The translations under genes and the position numbers were made by a program. The notes under the pieces were generated by a model, which saw nothing but the letters and a program-made list of their open reading frames with translations, was not told the DNA's origin and made no database searches. Shown one piece after another: positions 1 to 5,264 of a DNA stretch of 5,264 bases. Each line of letters starts with the position of its first letter. Position 1 is the stretch's first letter. The DNA comes from Verrucomicrobiota bacterium (GTDB lineage: Bacteria; Verrucomicrobiota; Verrucomicrobiia; Opitutales; UBA2995): assembly GCA_027297085.1 (NCBI GenBank), contig JAPUIL010000425.1:1-5264 (forward strand), given 5' to 3'.

Positions 1-94
1 CGGTGACGCAGTTACTTCAAGTTCTCGTCGGCACAACGGCTGCCAACGGCCAAGGTCTCTCACCTTGAAAGAGGTCGCTGCTCTGCAGCGCACA

Positions 95-166
95 GGGCAA
101 GAGCGTCCTCGCTCTGCCGCCATTAATTGCCAGAAATACACGGCGCAGCGGGGACGCTGCTGCCCT
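95..166. repeat. REPIN-like pair of inverted palindromic units
   Basis: Two 23-nt hairpin units face each other, separated by 23 nt. Unit A (96-118, plus strand) has the plan GGC, bulged A, stem AGAGCG, loop TCCT, stem CGCTCT, GCC. Unit B (142-164, read on the minus strand) has GGC, bulged A, stem GCAGCG, loop TCCC, stem CGCTGC, GCC. The two agree in length, loop, bulge and outer clamp, and each is preceded by AG in its own orientation. They differ at two stem pairs where both sides changed together. This is the arrangement called a REPIN: two REP units in inverted orientation around a short spacer, usually dispersed through a genome and mobilised by a RAYT (TnpA-REP) transposase. The pairing is directly visible; the dispersal and the mobiliser are inferred. 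Confidence 0.6.
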
Positions 167-247
167 ACCCGACACAGGCACCTTGTCCCACGAATTTGGA
201 ATTTCTACTGTGGGAGGTAGCTTGCTGCCGATGGCTAATTCAATTGA

Positions 248-263
248 GGGGTTAGAATACCCC
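248..263 (-). terminator. Weak terminator-like hairpin after gcvH
   Basis: GGGGT (248-252) pairs with ACCCC (259-263) around a 6-nt loop, starting 18 nt past the gcvH stop codon on the minus strand. In the gcvH direction the hairpin is preceded by an A-rich tract and followed only by TCAATTG, a poor U-tract. In the opposite direction it is followed by a run of five T (267-271), which looks better, but no plus-strand gene precedes it. It could act in both directions. Position supports a gcvTH terminator; the weak tail keeps confidence low. Confidence 0.3.
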
Positions 264-281
264 GCATTTTTAATTACACCC

Positions 282-668
282 CTACTCTTCGGTAAAAGGC
301 GCGTAATCCGCCGCGGACAACAGTTCGTCAAGGCCAGATGCGTCCGTGACCTTGAACTTAATCAGCCAGCCATCCCCGTACGGATCCTGGTTGATCAGCT
401 CAGGAGCATCCTCCAAGGGGCTGTTGATCTCCAAGACCTCACCATCCACTGGCAGGTAGATATCCGAAGCCGCTTTAACCGACTCAACCACACTGAAACT
501 ATCTCCCTTGGTAAAGGTATCTCCCTCCCCCGGAAGTTCCACAAAAGTAACATCTCCCAAACTGGTTTGCGCAAAGTCGGTAATGCCAATCAGGGCAGTG
601 TCGTCGTCCAGCAGTTTGATCCATTCGTGGTCTTTTGTGTATTTCAGGTCTGTGGGGATATTGCTCAT
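282..668 (-). CDS. gcvH: Glycine cleavage system H protein
   Basis: This 128-residue cytoplasmic carrier protein shuttles the aminomethyl group of glycine on a lipoyl arm between the P, T and L proteins of the glycine cleavage system. It has the full length of the family. The N-terminal KYTKDHEWIK (residues 9-18) and GITDFAQTSLGDVTFVELP (28-46) are family hallmarks. The lipoyl attachment site is ESVKAASD with K65, followed by the usual PVDGEV and the region NQDPYGDGWLIK. The ATG at 668 is chosen because the family's conserved N-terminus begins just after it. No Shine-Dalgarno sequence is visible in the 20 nt before this ATG, so translation may be coupled to gcvT, whose stop lies 42 nt upstream. 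The gene is intact. A lipoyl ligase or lipoyl synthase must act on it but is not in this window. Confidence 0.97.
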   Translation of the reverse strand: MSNIPTDLKYTKDHEWIKLLDDDTALIGITDFAQTSLGDVTFVELPGEGDTFTKGDSFSVVESVKAASDIYLPVDGEVLEINSPLEDAPELINQDPYGDGWLIKFKVTDASGLDELLSAADYAPFTEE

Positions 669-702
669 TGAGATAACGTCGTTTGGAATTCTTTCTATTC
701 CT

Positions 703-716
703 GCCTGAGGTCAGGC
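703..716 (-). other. Hairpin over the gcvT stop codon
   Basis: GCCTG (703-707) pairs with CAGGC (712-716); as DNA the symmetry extends to 6 bp per arm. It covers the gcvT stop codon (711-713). A second small dyad, GGAAT (685-689) with ATTCC (697-701), follows in the gcvT-gcvH spacer. Together they could fold most of the spacer of a gcvTH transcript. Neither is followed by a U-run, so they do not look like a terminator. Any effect on mRNA stability or gcvH translation is inference. Confidence 0.3.
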
Positions 717-1811
717 GTTTTTGTGGATGGGAGTTTTAACTTGGGTTAATGCGTATCGTTTTCCTCTTAAATCGACTTCCAATTTCTCTGACGAGACAAA
801 ATCCGTTTTAATTAACGCTGATCCGATCGGTTGGTTCAGCACAGGCGATTGCGTGCCGGAAACAACCTCGCCCACGCCTTCATCTTCACAATAAACCTGC
901 GCGCCGGCACGGGCGATGCGTCGATCGATTAATACGAAGAACACGGTACGGCGGGGGATGCCCTTCACCTTCTGTTCGAGCAGAGCATCCCTGCCAATAA
1001 AGTCGGAAATTTTCTTGAGCTTCACCGTCCAACCGATTCCCCCTTCAAAGGGTGTGGCGATATCGCTGATCTCGTGCCCGTATAAAGGAAATCCCGCTTC
1101 GAGGCGTAGACTGTCGCGCGCGCCCAGTCCAGTAAGGACTAGCCCTTCATCCGTGCCTGCACCCATCATAGCCCGGGCGATGGCCGGTCCCTGGTCCCAG
1201 GCAGCATACACTTCGAATCCGGCTTCACCGGTATACCCCGTCCGGCTGAGGATGGCTGTTTGTCCACAAATCTCACCTTCCACAAAGTGGTAGTATTTTA
1301 TTTCGTCCAAAGGAACTTCCACCAGGGATTGCAGGATCTTTTCGGCCTTTGGTCCTTGCAGGGCCAACTGGCAGTAGGACGAAGATACATCTTCCACCGC
1401 GCAATCAAAGAGTTTCGTCTTTTCCAGCAACCAGACCACATCCTTCTCGGTGTTGCCCGCATTTATACAAAGTAAAAATTCGTTCTCAGACCGGCAATAA
1501 ATCAACAGATCATCTACAACCGTTCCCGATTCATAACACATGGCGGTATAAAGAACCCGTCCAGGTTTCATCTTACTGACATCGTTTGTCACAAGATGGT
1601 CGAGGAAAGCACAGGCTTCCGGGCCCACTACAGAGACCTCCCCCATATGGCTGACATCAAAAAGACCCGCCGTATTCCGCACGGCCAGGTGCTCCGCCAG
1701 AATACCGCTGTATTGCACCGGCATATCCCATCCACTGAAAGGAACCATGCGGGCACCCTGCTCAATATGGAAGGCGTGAAGGGAGGTTTTTTTCAAGGAG
1801 TCAGCTGTCAT
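711..1811 (-). CDS. gcvT: Glycine cleavage system T protein (aminomethyltransferase)
   Basis: This 366-residue enzyme transfers the methylene group from the aminomethyl-lipoyl arm of GcvH to tetrahydrofolate, giving 5,10-methylene-THF and ammonia. Length matches the family. Visible family motifs are [12 protein letters not shown] (23-34), [10 protein letters not shown] (49-58), VVDDLLIY (98-105) with the catalytic aspartate at D100 or D101, NAGNTEKD (117-124), LALQGPKA (149-156), [14 protein letters not shown] (189-202) and [21 protein letters not shown] (228-248), which contribute to the folate site. The C-terminal barrel domain follows to about residue 360. The chosen ATG lies 8 residues before the conserved region. 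AGGG, 10 nt upstream of it, is a weak ribosome site. It is first in a gcvT-gcvH unit and diverges from the CNNM gene across a 377-nt intergenic region. No glycine riboswitch is recognisable upstream. The enzyme is intact. Confidence 0.97.
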   Translation of the reverse strand: MTADSLKKTSLHAFHIEQGARMVPFSGWDMPVQYSGILAEHLAVRNTAGLFDVSHMGEVSVVGPEACAFLDHLVTNDVSKMKPGRVLYTAMCYESGTVVDDLLIYCRSENEFLLCINAGNTEKDVVWLLEKTKLFDCAVEDVSSSYCQLALQGPKAEKILQSLVEVPLDEIKYYHFVEGEICGQTAILSRTGYTGEAGFEVYAAWDQGPAIARAMMGAGTDEGLVLTGLGARDSLRLEAGFPLYGHEISDIATPFEGGIGWTVKLKKISDFIGRDALLEQKVKGIPRRTVFFVLIDRRIARAGAQVYCEDEGVGEVVSGTQSPVLNQPIGSALIKTDFVSSEKLEVDLRGKRYALTQVKTPIHKNA

Positions 1812-1913
1812 AAAGCGGGCACCCTAAGGACCAAAATCAAAAGTCAAAAGCACGAATTTCACGCACCGCCAAATAATGCCGGCCAAGCCTTCGGGAAGGC
1901 ACCAAAGCAACAC

Positions 1914-1941
1914 TTGAAAATCCCCGGGCGTTCTCTACTAT
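1914..1941 (+). promoter_or_regulatory. Candidate sigma70 promoter for the CNNM-lgt unit
   Basis: TTGAAA (1914-1919, 5 of 6 to the -35 consensus) and TACTAT (1936-1941, 4 of 6 to the -10 consensus, with the key T, A and final T kept) are separated by 16 bp. Transcription would begin near 1948 and give a leader of about 240 nt before the CNNM start. The -10 box overlaps the left arm of the 1927-1969 inverted repeat, so that repeat could be an operator. I found no equally good pair in the minus direction for gcvT. This is a motif match only. Confidence 0.3.
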
Positions 1942-1969
1942 GTATCTTCTAATGAAAATAGTGAACGCC
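1927..1969. promoter_or_regulatory. Spaced inverted repeat upstream of gcvT
   Basis: GGCGTTC (1927-1933) is perfectly complementary to GAACGCC (1963-1969). After one mismatch, CTA (1935-1937) pairs with TAG (1959-1961), leaving a 21-nt centre. The arm centres are about 32 bp apart, close to three helical turns, so it could be a pair of protein half-sites; in RNA it would make a stem-loop. Its right arm overlaps the 1967-1979 hairpin, so the two folds exclude each other. Its position would place it in or near the gcvT leader. The pairing is seen; the function is unknown. Confidence 0.35.
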
Positions 1970-2188
1970 AGGAACTGGCCATTTACGCACCTGAAATATT
2001 CAGGTTAGAGGTAAAGCAGACCCAATGGACACACCCATAGTAAGCAGCCTCAAACAAGAACCCGATTCCGAGGACCCTCTACCGCGAAGTAGTACCAGCA
2101 GGGTAATCAATTGCTCAGACATACGGCCCCTGCTCTACCAACCACAAGCTATTCGGAACTCCGGGGCCACAAGGTGGAGCCCCCAACA

Positions 2189-3264
2189 ATGACAGCCCTC
2201 GTAATTGCAGCAATCCTGACCGTCAGCACGTCCGCGTTTTGCTCGGTATTGGAAGCCGTGGTATTGAGCACCAGCGTAGCCGAAATTGAATCCATGCGCA
2301 AGAAATCTCCCAAACGCGGGGGATTGTTTAAGAAGTTCATGGACGAAATTGACGATACCATTTCTGCGATTCTGACGCTCAACACGGTGGCCAATACAGC
2401 CGGGGCGTCGGTGGTGGGAACGTTGGCTGCTGATATTTATGGTTCCGCTTCGGTAGGTATAGTTGCGGGGATCATGACTTTTCTCATCCTGATATTTTCC
2501 GAGATCATTCCGAAGAATGCGGGAGTCGCCTACCGTTCCTGGATACAGCCTGTTTCAGTGTATCCTCTATGGCTGGTTAGGTTTCTCATGAAACCAGTGA
2601 CCTATTTCACCCGCGGGTTTTTGCGACTCATAGTCAAGGAACGGGAGACATCCAGCGAAGAAGCTGAAGAAGAAATCAAGCTGCTCGCAGAAAAGGGTGC
2701 CAAAGAAGGTAAACTTCGTCATGCCGAGGCCAGTGTTATCAGCAATGCGCTAACCCTGGATGATGTGGAGATTGACGATATCATGACCCCGCGTACCGTG
2801 GTCTTTGCCTTGGAAGATAATCACACAATTGGGGAAGTCTTTAAGGAATTTAACAACATACCCTTCGCACGCATTCCCGTTTATCATGAAACCATCGACA
2901 ACGTGGTCAACTTCGTGTCCTGCTTAAAACCCTGGCGGACGACAAGCACGACACGAAGTTGACCGAACTGATTGAGCCCGCTCTCTTCGTCCCCGAAACA
3001 GCCAACGGTGCGGACACCTTGCAAAGCTTCCTGGCAAAACAACAACAATTGGCGATTGTGGTAGACGAGTTTGGTTCGGTAACCGGAGTTGTAACGATGG
3101 AGGATATCATCGAACACATTTTGGGTAGGGAAATTTATGAAAAAGACGATGTCGCGGTAGACATGCGTGAGCTGGCCCGGGCGAAAAATGCCCAGAAGCG
3201 CGAAAAGGAAAGAATCCTCGCCCAACAAAAGAATGATTCTAAAGAAGACTCTTCTGAGTCTTGA
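2189..3264 (+). pseudogene. CNNM (DUF21) and CBS-pair membrane protein, frameshifted
   Basis: This belongs to the CNNM/HlyC-type 'hemolysin' family, inner-membrane proteins linked to divalent cation (Mg2+, Co2+) transport or efflux. The start at 2189 is preferred because GGTGGAG (2173-2179) lies 9 nt upstream and the first hydrophobic segment begins at once. Residues 1-170 form the CNNM domain with several membrane segments and the signature SEIIPKN (104-110). CBS1 begins near DIMTPR (197-202), with RIPVY from residue 228. The first frame then runs to a TGA at 2960-2962 after about 14 unrelated residues. Homology continues in the -1 frame from the CTG at 2920, with LLKTLADD, then FVPET and the typical CBS2 core VVDEFGSVTGVVTMEDIIEHILG, and a charged tail ending at 3264. 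Restoring one base (for example CCC at 2919-2920) gives a 358-residue protein of normal length for members lacking the CorC domain. It could be a true mutation or a sequencing error. lgt follows after 9 nt. Confidence 0.85.
2915..2925 (+). other. Frameshift site inside the CNNM gene
   Basis: Reading in the start frame gives ...NVVNFV up to the GTG at 2915-2917. Reading in the -1 frame from the CTG at 2920-2922 gives LLKTLADDKHDTKLTELIEP, which continues the family pattern. Exactly two bases (T2918, C2919) lie between the two homologous parts, so a loss of one base, or an unneeded two, explains the break. The -1 frame has a TGA at 2887-2889, so the shift must lie between 2890 and 2959. The best single repair is a C added to the CC at 2919-2920. 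Confidence 0.8.
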
Positions 3265-3273
3265 TAGACGACC

Positions 3274-4107
3274 ATGACCGTCACTTATCAAGGGTCTGAT
3301 TACTGGCTTCACGACCTGGATCCATTCATCATCCAGTTTTCGGAAGATTGGGGAATCCGCTGGTATGGGTTTGCTTATGTGATGGGCTTTCTGGCAGCTT
3401 CGTGGCTGCTCTCCCTATACTTTAAAAAGGGCAACTCACCTTTCGACAAGGAACAGCAATTCAATGTGCTTCTCATCCTGGTCGGGGGGGTGATGCTGGG
3501 AGGGCGCCTTGGCTACCTGCTGCTCTACGATCTGGACACTTTGCTGAAAACACCCTGGAAGATCATTGAAGTCTGGAAAGGTGGGATGGCCAGTCACGGG
3601 GGCTTAGTTGGCCTGGCTTTAGCCGTCATGTATCTGTCATTTCACTACAAGCAACCATTCTGGTTGGTGGCGGACATTGTCGTGACCCTCGGACCGGCCG
3701 GGGTGTTCTTTGGGCGCATTTCAAACTTTATAAATGGTGAGCTTTGGGGAACCTTTTCCACGGTTCGTTGGGCTGTGGTATTTCCCGATGCTTCTCCCTA
3801 TGGCCTCCCGCGCCACCCAAGCCAATTGTATGAGGCCGCGTTGGAAGGGCTGTTGGTACTGCTTTACATTCAATGGCGATTCTGGGCGTCAAAAGTAACG
3901 ACTCAAAGGCCCGGACACTTGTGCGGGGAATTTTTTGTTCTGTATGCTGTACTGCGCATCCTGGGAGAACAATTCAGGGAACCAGACGCCGGCCTCATCC
4001 TCGGCATGAGCCGGGGCGTCTTTTATTCAGTCATCATGCTCATGATAGGCATCGCGTTTATCTTGCGAGCCCGCGCCGGCAAAACGGAGGCTAACGGAAC
4101 AGCATAA
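3274..4107 (+). CDS. lgt: Prolipoprotein diacylglyceryl transferase
   Basis: Lgt is the inner-membrane enzyme that moves a diacylglyceryl group from phosphatidylglycerol to the lipobox cysteine of prolipoproteins, the first step of bacterial lipoprotein maturation. The 277-residue length is normal for the family, and the chain shows about seven hydrophobic segments. Key motifs are IRWYGFAYVMGF (28-39), GGRLGY (76-81), GGMASHGG (103-110) with the essential histidine at H108, the signature GRISNFINGELWG (147-159) with R148 matching the essential E. coli R143, RHPSQLYEA (180-188) and EQFREPD (231-237), where R234 should match E. coli R239. The ATG at 3274 is the first in frame and fits the usual N-terminus, although no clear Shine-Dalgarno sequence precedes it. 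The preceding frameshifted gene ends 9 nt upstream, which suggests co-transcription and coupled translation. The last 17 bp overlap the 3' end of the facing usp gene. The gene is intact. Confidence 0.97.
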   Translation: MTVTYQGSDYWLHDLDPFIIQFSEDWGIRWYGFAYVMGFLAASWLLSLYFKKGNSPFDKEQQFNVLLILVGGVMLGGRLGYLLLYDLDTLLKTPWKIIEVWKGGMASHGGLVGLALAVMYLSFHYKQPFWLVADIVVTLGPAGVFFGRISNFINGELWGTFSTVRWAVVFPDASPYGLPRHPSQLYEAALEGLLVLLYIQWRFWASKVTTQRPGHLCGEFFVLYAVLRILGEQFREPDAGLILGMSRGVFYSVIMLMIGIAFILRARAGKTEANGTA

Positions 4108-4939
4108 CCGGGATTTTACAGCGGCGAATCATCTCCGTAGTGGTGCTCCCGATCAACAGTTGCCGAATACGGCTATGTCCGTATGCCCCCATCATAAGGA
4201 GGTGGATACCGGACTCATCCACGTAGCTGGAAATGACATCTTCAGAAACCCCGGGAAGCATTTGGCAAACCGGATGAATATCCGCATGTTTCAGTAACTC
4301 TTCCGCTTCACGAAGATGATGTAAGGCAAAATCCTCACCCTTGTCTTCGGGAACCGTCACAAGGTAAATCTCCAGTCCCTTGAACAAGCCTGAATTCGTA
4401 AGGTAATGGAGCGCTTTGTAACAACTGTCGCCTCCATCAAACGCCAACGCGACTTTTTCTATGGGCCTGAAATTGCGGGAAGTAACCAGGCAGGGTTTAT
4501 GGCTGGCACGAACCACCCGTTCAATGGTGGATCCAATGTGTTCCTTGGCAAAGTCAGCATTTTCACCACGCTTGCCCAAGAGTATCAAATCATAAGGCTC
4601 TTCGAACTCCCGCAAGCTGTCTATAAGTAGCCCAGTGGTATGGTGAGTGTTAACACGGTCTGCCTGGCCGGCGTCGGCAAACACAACCTGAGCGGCCTCC
4701 AACAAGGCAGCAGCCTTTTTCCCCTCAAGATCCTCCAACTGGGATAAAATGGATTGATAGGGTTGAATACCCAGACTTCCGCTCAGATCAGCGATCAAAG
4801 GTACTTCATACTGCCGCAAGTCACTGACATAGAGAATATCCAGTTGAGCCTGGGTCAAACGCGACAATATCCATGAACCATACTGACAACAGACCTGACC
4901 GTAGGCTGAGCCATCAGAACAAAGAAGTATTTTAGACAT
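4091..4939 (-). CDS. Tandem-domain universal stress protein (UspA family)
   Basis: This 282-residue cytoplasmic protein has two Usp domains in tandem: residues 1 to about 155 and about 160 to 282. The first opens with ILLCSDGSAYG and carries G122-K-R-G125 followed ten residues later by G136-S137. The second opens with KVALAFDGGDSC (162-173) and has the classic ATP-binding pattern G-2X-G-9X-G-S/T at G251, G254, G264 and S265. So the second domain should bind ATP, and the first has a variant spacing that may also bind. Single-chain tandem Usps behave like the dimers formed by single-domain ones; the client is unknown. Its ATG at 4939 follows the glgC stop after 1 nt, so it is in an operon with glgC. 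There is no Shine-Dalgarno sequence, but a TATAAT lies 5 nt upstream. Its 3' end overlaps that of lgt by 17 bp. Confidence 0.93.
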   Translation of the reverse strand: MSKILLCSDGSAYGQVCCQYGSWILSRLTQAQLDILYVSDLRQYEVPLIADLSGSLGIQPYQSILSQLEDLEGKKAAALLEAAQVVFADAGQADRVNTHHTTGLLIDSLREFEEPYDLILLGKRGENADFAKEHIGSTIERVVRASHKPCLVTSRNFRPIEKVALAFDGGDSCYKALHYLTNSGLFKGLEIYLVTVPEDKGEDFALHHLREAEELLKHADIHPVCQMLPGVSEDVISSYVDESGIHLLMMGAYGHSRIRQLLIGSTTTEMIRRCKIPVMLFR

Positions 4940-4954
4940 ACTATATTATAGTAT
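4938..4954 (-). promoter_or_regulatory. 17-nt palindrome with -10 box at the glgC-usp junction
   Basis: ATACTATA (4938-4945), a central T, and TATAGTAT (4947-4954) form a perfect inverted repeat. It spans the glgC stop codon (4941-4943) and two bases of the usp start codon. On the minus strand it contains an exact TATAAT (4945-4950) ending 5 nt before the usp ATG, so transcription from it would begin at or beside the ATG and give a leaderless mRNA. No good -35 box is present 16-18 bp upstream (GGTGCA at the 17-bp spacing). The symmetry and the -10 match are seen; promoter or operator function is inference. Confidence 0.35.
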
Positions 4955-5264
4955 TATCTCGGATAATTGCACCTTTTAGAATCACAATTACGTCATCACG
5001 CACGAAATAACCGTCTCCCTCTGTTTTATCAGCTTTGCCGTCGGGTGACAATGTGACATTATTACCGATACGAGCGCTTTTATCGATAATGGCGTTTTTG
5101 ATTCGGCAATTCTTGCCGACACCAATCGGGGGAATACCATTCTTCAGGGAATCCTCCACCTCCTCGGACGTTTCAAAATAGTCGCCGCCCACCATGACGG
5201 TACGCTCGAGCTTACTGCCTTCCCTGATGATTGATCGCACTCCAATGGAGCAATCTTTCAATTC
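4941..5264 (-). CDS. glgC: Glucose-1-phosphate adenylyltransferase, C-terminal part
   Basis: Only the last 107 codons are in the window; the gene continues past its right edge. GlgC (ADP-glucose pyrophosphorylase) makes ADP-glucose from ATP and glucose 1-phosphate, the committed step of glycogen synthesis. The visible part is the left-handed beta-helix regulatory domain. The pattern TVMVGGDYFET, PIGVGKNCRIKNAIIDKSARIGNN, DGYFVRDDVIVILKGAIIRDNTII is much closer to the cyanobacterial/plant form, as I know it, than to the E. coli form. Both lysines that bind the activator 3-phosphoglycerate in those enzymes seem to be present: IIDK (codon 5079-5081) and ILKGA (codon 4974-4976). The stop lies 1 nt before the usp ATG, which points to co-transcription. 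Identity is secure despite truncation by the window edge. Confidence 0.93.
   Translation of the reverse strand, partial: ELKDCSIGVRSIIREGSKLERTVMVGGDYFETSEEVEDSLKNGIPPIGVGKNCRIKNAIIDKSARIGNNVTLSPDGKADKTEGDGYFVRDDVIVILKGAIIRDNTII

Larger units (their letters stand above)
1..281. other. Gene-free region rich in short inverted repeats
   Basis: I see no credible gene here. The open frames are short, have unnatural composition and resemble no family I know. The region instead holds a chain of short dyads: 30-33 with 41-44, 51-56 with 62-67 (perfect 6 bp, 5-nt loop), 76-80 with 86-90 (5 bp, 5-nt loop), the two REP-like units at 96-118 and 142-164, 186-191 with 210-215 (perfect 6 bp, 18-nt loop) and 248-252 with 259-263. 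A heptamer, CAACGGC, is directly repeated at 34-40 and 44-50. It lies downstream of gcvH, where gcvP could have been expected, and shows no gcvP start. Most likely it is a patch of non-coding dispersed repeats; whether any of it is a stable RNA cannot be told from sequence alone. Confidence 0.6.
1812..2188. other. Divergent intergenic region with several dyads
   Basis: This 377-nt stretch separates gcvT (minus) from the CNNM gene (plus). It contains a hairpin at 1887-1900 (5 bp, loop CGGG), a spaced inverted repeat at 1927-1969, a hairpin at 1967-1979 (GCCAG, loop GAA, CTGGC) that competes with that repeat for bases 1967-1969, and a near-palindrome at 1990-2004 (CCTGAA, ATA, TTCAGG). A 55-codon ORF runs from the ATG at 2025 to a TGA at 2190-2192 that overlaps the CNNM start as ATGA. 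It has a distant AGAGGT 12 nt upstream and no similarity I recognise, so I do not call it a gene. The region probably holds the promoters for both directions. Confidence 0.6.

Overview
This 5.3-kb window looks like core chromosomal DNA of a Gram-negative bacterium with moderate GC content. The mix of genes fits the phylum Verrucomicrobiota, perhaps the Opitutales/Puniceicoccaceae. That placement is inferred from family resemblance and from a palindromic repeat pair at the left end; no single marker gene proves it. The genes are a glycine cleavage cluster, a CNNM/CBS membrane protein followed by lgt, a two-domain universal stress protein, and a GlgC of the cyanobacterial/plant kind.

Left part (1-281): no credible gene. 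The stretch is full of short inverted repeats. The clearest are two 23-nt hairpin units in opposite orientation (96-118 and 142-164) that share one architecture and differ by compensatory stem changes, as expected of a REP doublet (REPIN). A weak terminator-like hairpin lies just downstream of gcvH.

Minus-strand glycine cleavage unit (282-1811): gcvT, then gcvH 42 nt downstream. Both are intact with the expected catalytic or lipoyl-attachment residues. gcvP is not in the window. The divergent intergenic region (1812-2188) holds several dyads, including a 7+3 bp inverted repeat around a 21-nt centre. It also holds a candidate sigma70 promoter for the rightward genes and a possible 55-codon leader ORF that ends in an ATGA overlap with the next gene.

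Plus-strand membrane unit (2189-4107): a CNNM (DUF21) and CBS-pair protein of the 'hemolysin' family, broken by an apparent single-base loss near 2918-2921, followed 9 nt later by an intact lgt (prolipoprotein diacylglyceryl transferase). lgt overlaps the gene facing it tail to tail by 17 bp.

Minus-strand right part (4091-5264): the last 107 codons of glgC (ADP-glucose pyrophosphorylase), then a tandem-domain universal stress protein whose ATG lies 1 nt after the glgC stop codon. This junction is a perfect 17-nt palindrome containing a consensus TATAAT placed 5 nt before the usp ATG, with no Shine-Dalgarno sequence, which suggests a leaderless internal transcript. The GlgC C-terminus keeps both lysines known to bind 3-phosphoglycerate in cyanobacterial and plant enzymes.

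There is no convincing new multi-gene system here. The observations most worth checking are the REPIN with its surrounding dyad cluster, the CNNM frameshift, the gcvT upstream dyads, the palindromic glgC/usp junction and the GlgC regulatory lysines.
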